Of a stretch of DNA of 64,000 nucleotides, positions 16,979 through 24,778 are shown piece by piece. The notes beneath the pieces were generated by a model. The model was given only the letters and a program-made list of their open reading frames with translations, was not told the origin of the DNA and did not search any database. The stretch comes from Lachnospiraceae bacterium UBA4338 (GTDB lineage Bacteria; Bacillota; Clostridia; Lachnospirales; Lachnospiraceae). Each line of letters opens with the position of its first letter. Positions within the stretch are counted from its first letter, which is position 1. The stretch spans positions 161,431 to 225,430 of the forward strand of contig DGTK01000015.1 in the NCBI GenBank assembly GCA_002393735.1. Direction: 5' to 3'. Made by a program: the position numbers and the translations under genes.

Positions 16979-17821
16979 ATGTTACTTATAGCAGATCATC
17001 TCTCATATAAATATGACAAACTGAATAAAAAGAATGTTCTTGATGATGTGAGTTTTTCCATAAATAAAGGGGAGATTGTATCAATTATCGGACATACAGG
17101 TTCGGGTAAGAGTACGCTTATCGAACATTTTAATGCACTTAATACCCCGACTGAAGGAACGATTTATTATGACGGGAAGGATATCTTTGAAAAGGACTAT
17201 GACCGAAAGGCTTTAAGAGCCAAAATCGGTCTGGTATTTCAGTATCCTGATCATCAGCTTTTTGAAGAAACTGTTTATAAGGATGTCTGTTTTGGTCCGA
17301 CCAATCTTGGTCTTGATAAAAAGGAAGTTGAATTAAGAGCTTATGAAGCACTGAAAAAAGTGGGAGTGGAGGATGATTTATTCTTCACATCACCTTTTGA
17401 ACTTTCGGGTGGACAGAAAAAGAAGGTTACCATAGCCGGGGTTCTTGCAATGAAACCTGAGGTTCTGGTTCTTGATGAGCCAACAGCAGGTCTTGATCCA
17501 AAGTGGAGAGAAGAAATCCTTAATATTGCAAAGCGTCTCAGGGATGAGGATGGCGTAACAATTATTCTTGTATCACACTCAATGGAAGATGTAGCAAGGT
17601 ATTCCGACCATATTATTGTTATGGACCATGGAAAGAAACTTCTCGATGGAACAGTGGATGAAGTTTTTGAACAGGCAGAAATACTGAGAGAAGCCTCTCT
17701 TGATATTCCCGAATCCACAGCCATAATGAGACTTCTTCGCAAAGAGGGATACAGAGTTAACACTGCGGTCTATGATGCCGACAGCGCAGTCAGGGAAATA
17801 AGACGGACATTAAGATTTTAG
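16979..17821 (+). CDS. ecfA2: Energy-coupling factor transporter ATPase EcfA2
   Basis: 280 residues. Second ATPase of the ECF heterodimer: GHTGSGKST, Q-loop VFQYPDHQLFEETV, signature LSGGQKKK, Walker B VLDEPTAGLDP, switch His in VSHSMED. 14 nt after ecfA1 and 8 nt before ecfT, one operon. No S component is encoded beside it, so it probably serves several S proteins elsewhere. Confidence 0.94.
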   Translation: MLLIADHLSYKYDKLNKKNVLDDVSFSINKGEIVSIIGHTGSGKSTLIEHFNALNTPTEGTIYYDGKDIFEKDYDRKALRAKIGLVFQYPDHQLFEETVYKDVCFGPTNLGLDKKEVELRAYEALKKVGVEDDLFFTSPFELSGGQKKKVTIAGVLAMKPEVLVLDEPTAGLDPKWREEILNIAKRLRDEDGVTIILVSHSMEDVARYSDHIIVMDHGKKLLDGTVDEVFEQAEILREASLDIPESTAIMRLLRKEGYRVNTAVYDADSAVREIRRTLRF

Positions 17822-17829
17822 GATAATAA

Positions 17830-18657
17830 ATGTTAAGAGATATAACACTTGGACAATATTATAATACCAAATCAGTGATTCATAATCTGGATCCAAGAAC
17901 CAAGATTCTGGGCACAATGGTTTACATGGTTTCGCTTTTTGCATTTAACAGTTTTTGGACATATCTTATTGCTTTTGCAGCATTGGTGACAGTGATTGTT
18001 TTATCAAAAGTACCTGTGAGATTTATGCTTAGAGGCATGAAGGCGATTTTCCTATTCCTCATTATTACGGTTTTATATAATCTGTTCTTAACTCAGGGTG
18101 ATACGATTTTTTCGTTCTGGATTTTTAATGTTACGATTCAGGGACTAAAGCAGGCAATACTGATGTTTTTCAGACTCACATTCCTGGTAGTCGGCACATC
18201 AATACTTACTTTGACCACAACTCCAAGTAATTTAACAGACGGACTGGAAGCTTTAATGTATCCCCTTAAACTCGTTAAAGTTCCGGTGGCTGAAATAGCA
18301 ATGATGATGTCAATCGCCCTCAGGTTTATACCTGTTCTTACGGAAGAAACAGATAAGATAATGAGAGCCCAGAAGGCACGGTGCGCCGACTTTGACAGTA
18401 AGAATTTGTTTAAGAGAATTAAAAGTTATGTGCCTATATTAGTCCCACTTTTCATATCCGCTTTCAGAAGGGCCAATGATCTGGCAACTGCCATGGAAGC
18501 AAGAGCATACAGGGGCGGTGACGGCAGAACCAAGATGAAGCCGCTTAAGTATAAGGCAGGGGACTGGATAGCATATACAAGTATGCTGATTTACGGAATT
18601 GCGGCACTTGCGATAACAGTACTTATTAATTTTCAGATATTTATGCTTAAAGCATAA
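17830..18657 (+). CDS. ecfT: Energy-coupling factor transporter transmembrane protein EcfT
   Basis: 275 residues with about five to six hydrophobic helices. Scaffold of ECF transporters; couples EcfA1/A2 to the S component. The LDPRTKI opening (residues 20-26), the two Ala-Arg motifs in the coupling helices (RAQKARCADF and AMEARAYRGG) and the terminal membrane helices fit the family. Confidence 0.94.
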   Translation: MLRDITLGQYYNTKSVIHNLDPRTKILGTMVYMVSLFAFNSFWTYLIAFAALVTVIVLSKVPVRFMLRGMKAIFLFLIITVLYNLFLTQGDTIFSFWIFNVTIQGLKQAILMFFRLTFLVVGTSILTLTTTPSNLTDGLEALMYPLKLVKVPVAEIAMMMSIALRFIPVLTEETDKIMRAQKARCADFDSKNLFKRIKSYVPILVPLFISAFRRANDLATAMEARAYRGGDGRTKMKPLKYKAGDWIAYTSMLIYGIAALAITVLINFQIFMLKA

Positions 18658-18658
18658 T

Positions 18659-18679
18659 GTGGTTATAACCACATTTTTA
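18659..18679 (+). terminator. Short palindromic terminator between ecfT and truA
   Basis: TGTGGTTATAACCACA is a perfect 16-nt palindrome followed by TTTTTAT. As RNA the stem would be about 6 bp with a 4-nt loop, so termination is probably weak. Confidence 0.45.
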
Positions 18680-18717
18680 TACGTGGCGATTTGGGGAAGT
18701 TTCAGGAAGGATAATGT

Positions 18718-19497
18718 ATGGGAAGAGTATTATTAAGAGTAGCCTATGATGGCACAAATTATAATGGCTGGCAGGTTCAGGATAATGGCAGAACCATAGA
18801 GGGTGAACTTAATAGGGCTTTAACTGATATAGCAGGTGAGGAGATTGTTGTTATCGGAGCAAGCCGTACAGATGCAGGTGTTCATGCTCTTGATAATATT
18901 GCGGTTTTTGATTATGACGGACCGCTCCCTGCAGACAGATTTATGTATGCACTTAATGCAAGGCTTCCGGAGGATATCAGAGTGCAGAACTCATATGAGG
19001 TTACATCTGATTATCATCCACGAAAAAGAACCACAATTAAGACATACGAATACAGTATTTATTCTGCCAAAGTAGAACTCCCAATAGTATCAAGGTATTC
19101 ATATCATACATTCTACAGTGTGGATGTGGAGAAAATGCGTGAAGCTGCAAAGTACCTGGTGGGAGAGCATGATTTTAAAAGTTTTTGTAATGTAAAGACT
19201 TCAGCGACCACAACAGTAAGGGAAGTGGTTTCAATAGATATTGATGTTAAGGGTTCCATGATAGTTTTAAGAATATCAGGTAAGGGATTCTTATATAATA
19301 TGGTGAGAATAATTGCAGGTACTCTTCTTGAGGTTGGAAGAGGTGCACTTACACCTGAAGATGTAAAGAAAATTCTGGATGGCTGTGACAGAACACTGGC
19401 GGGACCGACACTTCCTCCATGCGGACTTATGCTCATGAGCATAACTGAAACAGAAGATGAAAACAGTAATATATCAGATGAAGAATGTGTTGATTGA
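18718..19497 (+). CDS. truA: tRNA pseudouridine(38-40) synthase TruA
   Basis: 259 residues. Isomerises uridines 38-40 in the tRNA anticodon arm. The catalytic Asp lies in GASRTDAGVHAL near residue 52, and RISGKGFLYNMVRIIAGTL marks the C-terminal half. Conserved neighbour of ecfT. The rplM-rpsI pair that often follows is absent; an ABC exporter comes next. Confidence 0.96.
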   Translation: MGRVLLRVAYDGTNYNGWQVQDNGRTIEGELNRALTDIAGEEIVVIGASRTDAGVHALDNIAVFDYDGPLPADRFMYALNARLPEDIRVQNSYEVTSDYHPRKRTTIKTYEYSIYSAKVELPIVSRYSYHTFYSVDVEKMREAAKYLVGEHDFKSFCNVKTSATTTVREVVSIDIDVKGSMIVLRISGKGFLYNMVRIIAGTLLEVGRGALTPEDVKKILDGCDRTLAGPTLPPCGLMLMSITETEDENSNISDEECVD

Positions 19498-19521
19498 AAT
19501 ATGTTTTAAGGAGTATTAGAA

Positions 19522-21264
19522 ATGATTAGGAAATTGGCAGGCAGTATAAGAGAGTTTAAAACGCCAACAATTCTGACAATTGTATTCATTATACTTGAAG
19601 CGATAATCGAAAGTATTATTCCTTTCATTACCGCCAATTTAGTAAATGGAATCAAATCAGGTATTGATTTAAAGAGAATACTTTTTGTTGGAATGATATT
19701 AATAGTGCTGGCTATTATGTCACTTGCAAGTGGCGGTATTGCAGGCTTTACATGTGCCAAGGCATCAACCGGTTTTGCAAGGAATCTTCGTAGGGATATG
19801 TTTGTTAATATTCAGGGATTCTCCTTTGAGAATGTTGATAAGTTCTCATCTTCATCCCTGGTTACAAGACTGACTACAGACATTAATAATGTTCAGATTG
19901 CATTTATGATGATAATAAGAATTGCATTAAGAAGTCCGCTGATGCTGATTTTCTCCATTATTATGGCTTTTTATATGGGTGGGAAACTTGCTTTCTCATT
20001 TGTAATTCTTATTCCGATTCTCGCAATTGGACTTATTCTTATTGCCAAATTTGCAATGCCGGCATTCAGAAGAGTATTTAAAAAATATGATAAGCTTAAT
20101 GAATCTGTTGAGGAAAATGTCCGCGCCATGAGAGTGGTTAAAGGCTTTGCAAGAGAAGAGTATGAAAAAGAGAAATTTGATACAGCAGCTGATGATATCA
20201 GAATAGATTTCACAAAGGCTGAAAGAATCGTTGCTCTTAATGCTCCACTTATGCAGCTTTGCATGCAGTTTAATATGGTATTTGTAATGTATATCGGAGC
20301 ACATATCATTATAACCACCAGGGGTGAAAGCATTGATGTAGGACAGCTTAGTGCCATGCTTACATATGGCTTCCAGATTCTTATGTCTCTTATGATGTTT
20401 GCAATGATATATGTAATGCTTACAATGTCGGCAGAATCAGCCAAGAGAATTGCAGAAGTTCTTGATGAGAAGTCATCGCTCACGTCCAGGGAAGGCGCCA
20501 TTACAGAGATTAACAGCGGTAAAATTGAGTTTAAGGATGTTAAGTTTAAATATTCCAAGGATGCCAAGAAGTTTGCTCTTGATGATATTGATCTTGTGAT
20601 TAATTCTGGAGAAACAGTTGGTATTATCGGTGGTACAGGTTCAAGTAAGAGTACTCTGGTTCAGCTTATTCCAAGACTTTATGATGTTACTGAAGGACAG
20701 GTTTTGGTAGATGATAAGGATGTAAGAGACCTTGATCTTGAAATGCTTAGAGATGAAGTTGCAATGGTGCTTCAGAAGAATCTTCTTTTTGCTGGAACCA
20801 TAGAAGAGAACCTTAAATGGGGTAATCCAAATGCCACCATGGAAGAGATTTATAAAGCCTGCGAGATAGCTCAGGCAAGTGAATTTGTTAACAACTTCCC
20901 TGAAAAATTCCAGACACATATTGAGCAGGGCGGAACCAATGTATCAGGTGGACAAAAACAGAGATTATGTATTGCAAGAGCGCTTCTTAAGAAACCTAAG
21001 ATTATTATTTTTGATGATTCCACAAGCGCTGTTGATACACATACGGATGCTCTTATCCGTAAAGGTCTTGCCGAATATATGCCTGAAACAACTAAGATTG
21101 TTATTGCACAGAGAATATCATCTGTACAGGATGCAGACAAAATTATAGTTATGGAAAATGGTCACATCTCAGATGTGGGTACACATGAGGAACTCCTTGG
21201 AAGATGTGAGGAATACAGAGAAATATATGAACAGCAGATGAGTGGAGGACAGGAAGATGAGTAG
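19522..21264 (+). CDS. ABC exporter half-transporter with degenerate ATP site (subunit 1)
   Basis: 580 residues: six-helix exporter domain (1-320) fused to an ATPase domain (330-580). Walker A reads GGTGSSKST, with Ser for the usual Gly, and Walker B reads FDDSTSAVD, with Asp where the catalytic Glu should be. The signature VSGGQKQR is intact. An Asp at this place is the mark of the degenerate site in heterodimeric exporters such as BmrCD, LmrCD and TM287/288. It overlaps the next gene by 8 nt. Substrate unknown; multidrug or lipid export is likely. Confidence 0.9.
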   Translation: MIRKLAGSIREFKTPTILTIVFIILEAIIESIIPFITANLVNGIKSGIDLKRILFVGMILIVLAIMSLASGGIAGFTCAKASTGFARNLRRDMFVNIQGFSFENVDKFSSSSLVTRLTTDINNVQIAFMMIIRIALRSPLMLIFSIIMAFYMGGKLAFSFVILIPILAIGLILIAKFAMPAFRRVFKKYDKLNESVEENVRAMRVVKGFAREEYEKEKFDTAADDIRIDFTKAERIVALNAPLMQLCMQFNMVFVMYIGAHIIITTRGESIDVGQLSAMLTYGFQILMSLMMFAMIYVMLTMSAESAKRIAEVLDEKSSLTSREGAITEINSGKIEFKDVKFKYSKDAKKFALDDIDLVINSGETVGIIGGTGSSKSTLVQLIPRLYDVTEGQVLVDDKDVRDLDLEMLRDEVAMVLQKNLLFAGTIEENLKWGNPNATMEEIYKACEIAQASEFVNNFPEKFQTHIEQGGTNVSGGQKQRLCIARALLKKPKIIIFDDSTSAVDTHTDALIRKGLAEYMPETTKIVIAQRISSVQDADKIIVMENGHISDVGTHEELLGRCEEYREIYEQQMSGGQEDE

Positions 21265-23191
21265 AGGAATGGGTCCGGGCAGAAGAGGCGGTGCCGGACA
21301 TCCAGCGGATGCCGGTAGTTTGAAGGCTCTTGGCAGAATAATTAAATATTTATTCAAGTTTTATCCTGTGCTTGCACCAATGATAGTTGTATGTATTTTA
21401 TTTCAGTCTATAGCACAGAGTATACCTGCATTATTCTTACAGCGTATTACTGCATTAATAGAGAAATATTATGAAGCAGGTGACTGGAGCGGAGCAAAAG
21501 AGGAACTCCTTCCGCTTCTTGCAATTCTTGTAACCATGTATATTGTTTCAATTATTGGAACAGTCGTATATACACAAATTGGTGCATATATGACACAGGG
21601 GTTCTTATATAAAATGCGTAAGGCCATGTTTAACAATATGCAGGACCTTCCAATTAAGTATTTTGATACCCATAAGCATGGCGATATCATGAGTTATTAT
21701 ACCAATGATATTGATACATTAAGACAGCTTGTATCACAGGCTCTGCCGTCAGTCATTCAGGCAGGCTCTGTTGTTATATCAGTATTTATCATTATGATTT
21801 ATTTCAGCCTGTGGCTGACACTGGTTGTTATTGGCGGAATCGTTTTGATGTTCCTTGTTACCAAAATAGTTGGTGGCGGCTCTGCTAAATATTTCATCAA
21901 ACAGCAGAAGGCTCTTAGTGAGACAGAAGGCTTTATTCAGGAAATGATGAATGGCCAGAAAGTTGTTAAGGTATTTAATCACGAGACAAGCGCGATTGTG
22001 GATTTTGACAAAGTTAATGACCAGTTATTTGAAGACAGTAACAAGGCTCATACCTTCGCCAATATACTTGGTCCTGTAATGCAGAATATCGGTAATATTC
22101 TTTACGTTGTAACTGCAGTTGCAGGTGGTGTATTATTCGTACTTGCAGTTCCGAATATCGGTCTTTCAGGTATTCCTATGGGAATAGACATTATTGTTCC
22201 ATTCCTTAATATGACAAAGCAGTTTACAGGTAATGTTAACCAGTTCAGCCAGCAGATTAATGCCATCGTAATGGGTGCTGCCGGTGCCAGCAGAATACTT
22301 GATTTGATGGATCAGGCAAAGGAAGTTGATGACGGATATGTAACTTTGGTTAATGCGACAATAGATGAAGACGGCACCATTCATGAAAGTGAAGAAAGAA
22401 CAGGAATCTGGGCATGGAAGCATCCTCATGGTGACGGAACTTTAACCTATACAAAGCTTGAAGGTGATGTGCTCCTTGATGACGTGGATTTCGAATATGA
22501 GGAAGGAAAGAGGGTTTTAAGTAACGTTTCCGTATTCGCCAAACCGGGACAGAAAGTTGCCTTCGTTGGTGCGACCGGCGCAGGCAAAACCACCATCACA
22601 AATCTTATTAACCGCTTCTACGATATAGCAGATGGTAAGATAAGATATGATGGAATAAATGTAAATAAGATTAAGAAAAAAGACCTTAGAAGATCTCTTG
22701 GAATAGTTCTTCAGGAAACCAATCTTTTCACCGGAACTGTTATGGATAATATCAGATACGGTAAGCTTGAGGCTACAGATGAGGAATGTATTAATGCAGC
22801 AACTCTGGCGGGCGCGCATGATTTTATCACAAGACTTCCTCAGGGCTATGATACCATGCTTACAAATAACGGTTCCAATCTTTCACAGGGACAGAGACAG
22901 CTTATTGCCATTGCAAGAGCAGCAGTTGCTGATCCGCCTGTTATGATTCTTGATGAAGCAACATCATCAATTGATACAAGAACTGAGGCTATTGTTCAAA
23001 GAGGAATGGATAAGCTTATGGAGGGAAGAACTGTATTTGTTATCGCTCACAGATTATCCACTGTCAAAAACTCCGACGTTATCATGGTTCTTGATCATGG
23101 TAAGATTGTGGAGCGTGGCAGCCATGATTCGTTAATTAAGGACAGAGGTATTTATTACAGACTTTATACAGGTGCTTTTGAACTTGAATAA
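21257..23191 (+). CDS. ABC exporter half-transporter with canonical ATP site (subunit 2)
   Basis: 644 residues from the ATG overlapping the previous gene; GGAGGA lies 9-10 nt upstream. A Gly/Arg-rich N-terminal tail (GMGPGRRGGAGHP) precedes the six-helix domain; the ATPase domain has GATGAGKTT, signature LSQGQRQL and Walker B MILDEATSSIDT with the catalytic Glu. About 45 residues inserted before the ATPase domain (near 375-420, EDGTIHESEE...) enlarge the linker, as in one half of some heterodimers. Works with subunit 1. Confidence 0.92.
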   Translation: MSRGMGPGRRGGAGHPADAGSLKALGRIIKYLFKFYPVLAPMIVVCILFQSIAQSIPALFLQRITALIEKYYEAGDWSGAKEELLPLLAILVTMYIVSIIGTVVYTQIGAYMTQGFLYKMRKAMFNNMQDLPIKYFDTHKHGDIMSYYTNDIDTLRQLVSQALPSVIQAGSVVISVFIIMIYFSLWLTLVVIGGIVLMFLVTKIVGGGSAKYFIKQQKALSETEGFIQEMMNGQKVVKVFNHETSAIVDFDKVNDQLFEDSNKAHTFANILGPVMQNIGNILYVVTAVAGGVLFVLAVPNIGLSGIPMGIDIIVPFLNMTKQFTGNVNQFSQQINAIVMGAAGASRILDLMDQAKEVDDGYVTLVNATIDEDGTIHESEERTGIWAWKHPHGDGTLTYTKLEGDVLLDDVDFEYEEGKRVLSNVSVFAKPGQKVAFVGATGAGKTTITNLINRFYDIADGKIRYDGINVNKIKKKDLRRSLGIVLQETNLFTGTVMDNIRYGKLEATDEECINAATLAGAHDFITRLPQGYDTMLTNNGSNLSQGQRQLIAIARAAVADPPVMILDEATSSIDTRTEAIVQRGMDKLMEGRTVFVIAHRLSTVKNSDVIMVLDHGKIVERGSHDSLIKDRGIYYRLYTGAFELE

Positions 23192-23212
23192 TAAAAGTAT
23201 TAGGGGGTTAAT

Positions 23213-24724
23213 ATGATACTTGATGAGATTTTAAAGTATGACAACATTGTAATCCAGGCGCATGACAATCCTGATGCAGATGCATTAAGTTCTGCATATG
23301 GTTTGTGGCGTTTTGTCACCAGTAAAGGAAAAAAGGCAAGAATCGTATACAGCGGAAGAAGGCCTATTACCAAATCAAATCTGGTTATGATGGTTAAGGA
23401 ACTTTCAATTCCTGTGGAATACATTAAAGAGGGCACAGACCTTAAGGCAGGCATTCTTGTAACGGTTGACTGTCAGTATTCACAGGGCAATGTATCAAGA
23501 CTTGTGGCTGATAAGGTCGCAATTATTGATCATCATGTTCCGTCCAAAGACCTTGTTGATTATCCTGAAATAATTCAGACGGAAATCAAGTCATATCTTG
23601 GAAGCGCAGCCACACTTGTATGGCAGTTAATTGCATCTGCAGGACTTGATGTAAATGCTGACAAGAAACTTGCTACAGCTCTTTATTACGGGCTCATGAC
23701 AGATACCAATAACTTTGCGGAAGTTAATCATCCTTTGGACAGGGCAATGCAGGATACTCTGGTATTTGATAAAACATTAATTAATAAATTTATTAATTCA
23801 AATATATCTTTACAGGAACTTGATGTTGCAGGCGAGGCGCTTACCAAGGTAATTTATGATGATGAATATAAATTCGGAATCATTAATGCAGAGCCTTGCG
23901 ATCCTAACATCTTAGGTTTCATTTCTGACCTGGCTCTTCAGGTAGAAGGCATTGATGTATGGCTTGTATATAATGCACTTAAAGACGGATATAAACTTTC
24001 CGTAAGAAGCTGTCATAAGGAAGTTCATGCTGATGAATTTGTGGCATTCCTGACACAGGGAATCGGACAGGGTGGCGGACATATTGATAAGTCCGGTGGT
24101 TTTGTTGACGGTGATCTTCTTAAGGCGATTGCAGGCAATATGTCGCCTACTGAATATTTTGCAAAGAGAATCAGGGAATATTTCGATACATCAACAGTTA
24201 TCTATGCCAAGGATTATCTCCTTGATGAAGACAAACTTACAAGATATGTGAAAAAGCCTATTGAACTTGGATATGTGGATCCGCTTTCATTCCTTGACCT
24301 TGGCGCACACATTACCATCAGTACACTTGAAGGTGACATTGATATAATCGTTGATGATTCCTTCTATGTAATGATAGGACTTAAGGGCGAGGTATATCCG
24401 ATTAAGAAAGAGAAATTCGCCAGGGGATATGTTCCAAAAGACGGAGAATACAACCTTGATACTGAATATATTCCGATTGTACACTGCCACGACAAGGGCA
24501 CAGTTGAGCAGATTACCAAGTATGCCAGGAAGTGCTGCTCAACCGGAATTGCATACATAAGATGTATGGAGATTGACAGGACATACAAAATCTTCACCAC
24601 CTGGGATGAAGAGAAATACATGCTTGGAAAACCTGGTGATTATATAGCACACAGGGAAGATGATCCGCATGATATTTATATTATTGAAAGAGATATATTC
24701 TTCAAAACATACGAAAAGGCATAA
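23213..24724 (+). CDS. DHH-family phosphoesterase with C-terminal PGDYG-like repeats
   Basis: 503 residues. Residues 1-310 form an NrnA-like DHH/DHHA1 phosphoesterase: AHDNPDADALSSA (motif I), VDCQ, IIDHH (motif III) and GGGHIDKSGGF (DHHA1). NrnA enzymes degrade nano-RNA, pAp or pApA in the cytosol. Residues 310-503 are extra: two segments of similar build (near 379-401, ending YPIKKEKFARGY, and near 471-501, KPGDYIAH then YIIERDIFFKTYE) resemble the small PGDYG-type domain. The extension's role is unknown. Could instead act on c-di-AMP breakdown products. Confidence 0.8.
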   Translation: MILDEILKYDNIVIQAHDNPDADALSSAYGLWRFVTSKGKKARIVYSGRRPITKSNLVMMVKELSIPVEYIKEGTDLKAGILVTVDCQYSQGNVSRLVADKVAIIDHHVPSKDLVDYPEIIQTEIKSYLGSAATLVWQLIASAGLDVNADKKLATALYYGLMTDTNNFAEVNHPLDRAMQDTLVFDKTLINKFINSNISLQELDVAGEALTKVIYDDEYKFGIINAEPCDPNILGFISDLALQVEGIDVWLVYNALKDGYKLSVRSCHKEVHADEFVAFLTQGIGQGGGHIDKSGGFVDGDLLKAIAGNMSPTEYFAKRIREYFDTSTVIYAKDYLLDEDKLTRYVKKPIELGYVDPLSFLDLGAHITISTLEGDIDIIVDDSFYVMIGLKGEVYPIKKEKFARGYVPKDGEYNLDTEYIPIVHCHDKGTVEQITKYARKCCSTGIAYIRCMEIDRTYKIFTTWDEEKYMLGKPGDYIAHREDDPHDIYIIERDIFFKTYEKA

Positions 24725-24746
24725 GTGGTTTTGACCACAAAACGTT
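24724..24746 (+). repeat. Hairpin between the DHH and TIR genes
   Basis: GTGGT/ACCAC with loop TTTG, followed by AAAACG rather than T. It echoes the TGTGGTTATAACCACA palindrome at 18659 but is not an intrinsic terminator for + transcription. Confidence 0.35.
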
Positions 24747-24778
24747 ACTGATGTGATTTTTTAAAGGGGAGGACAAAC

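Noticed and set aside
19971..20567. 198-codon reverse frame inside the first ABC exporter gene
   Set aside because: Shadow of a conserved transporter domain; Ser/Leu/Ile-rich composition and no start signals.
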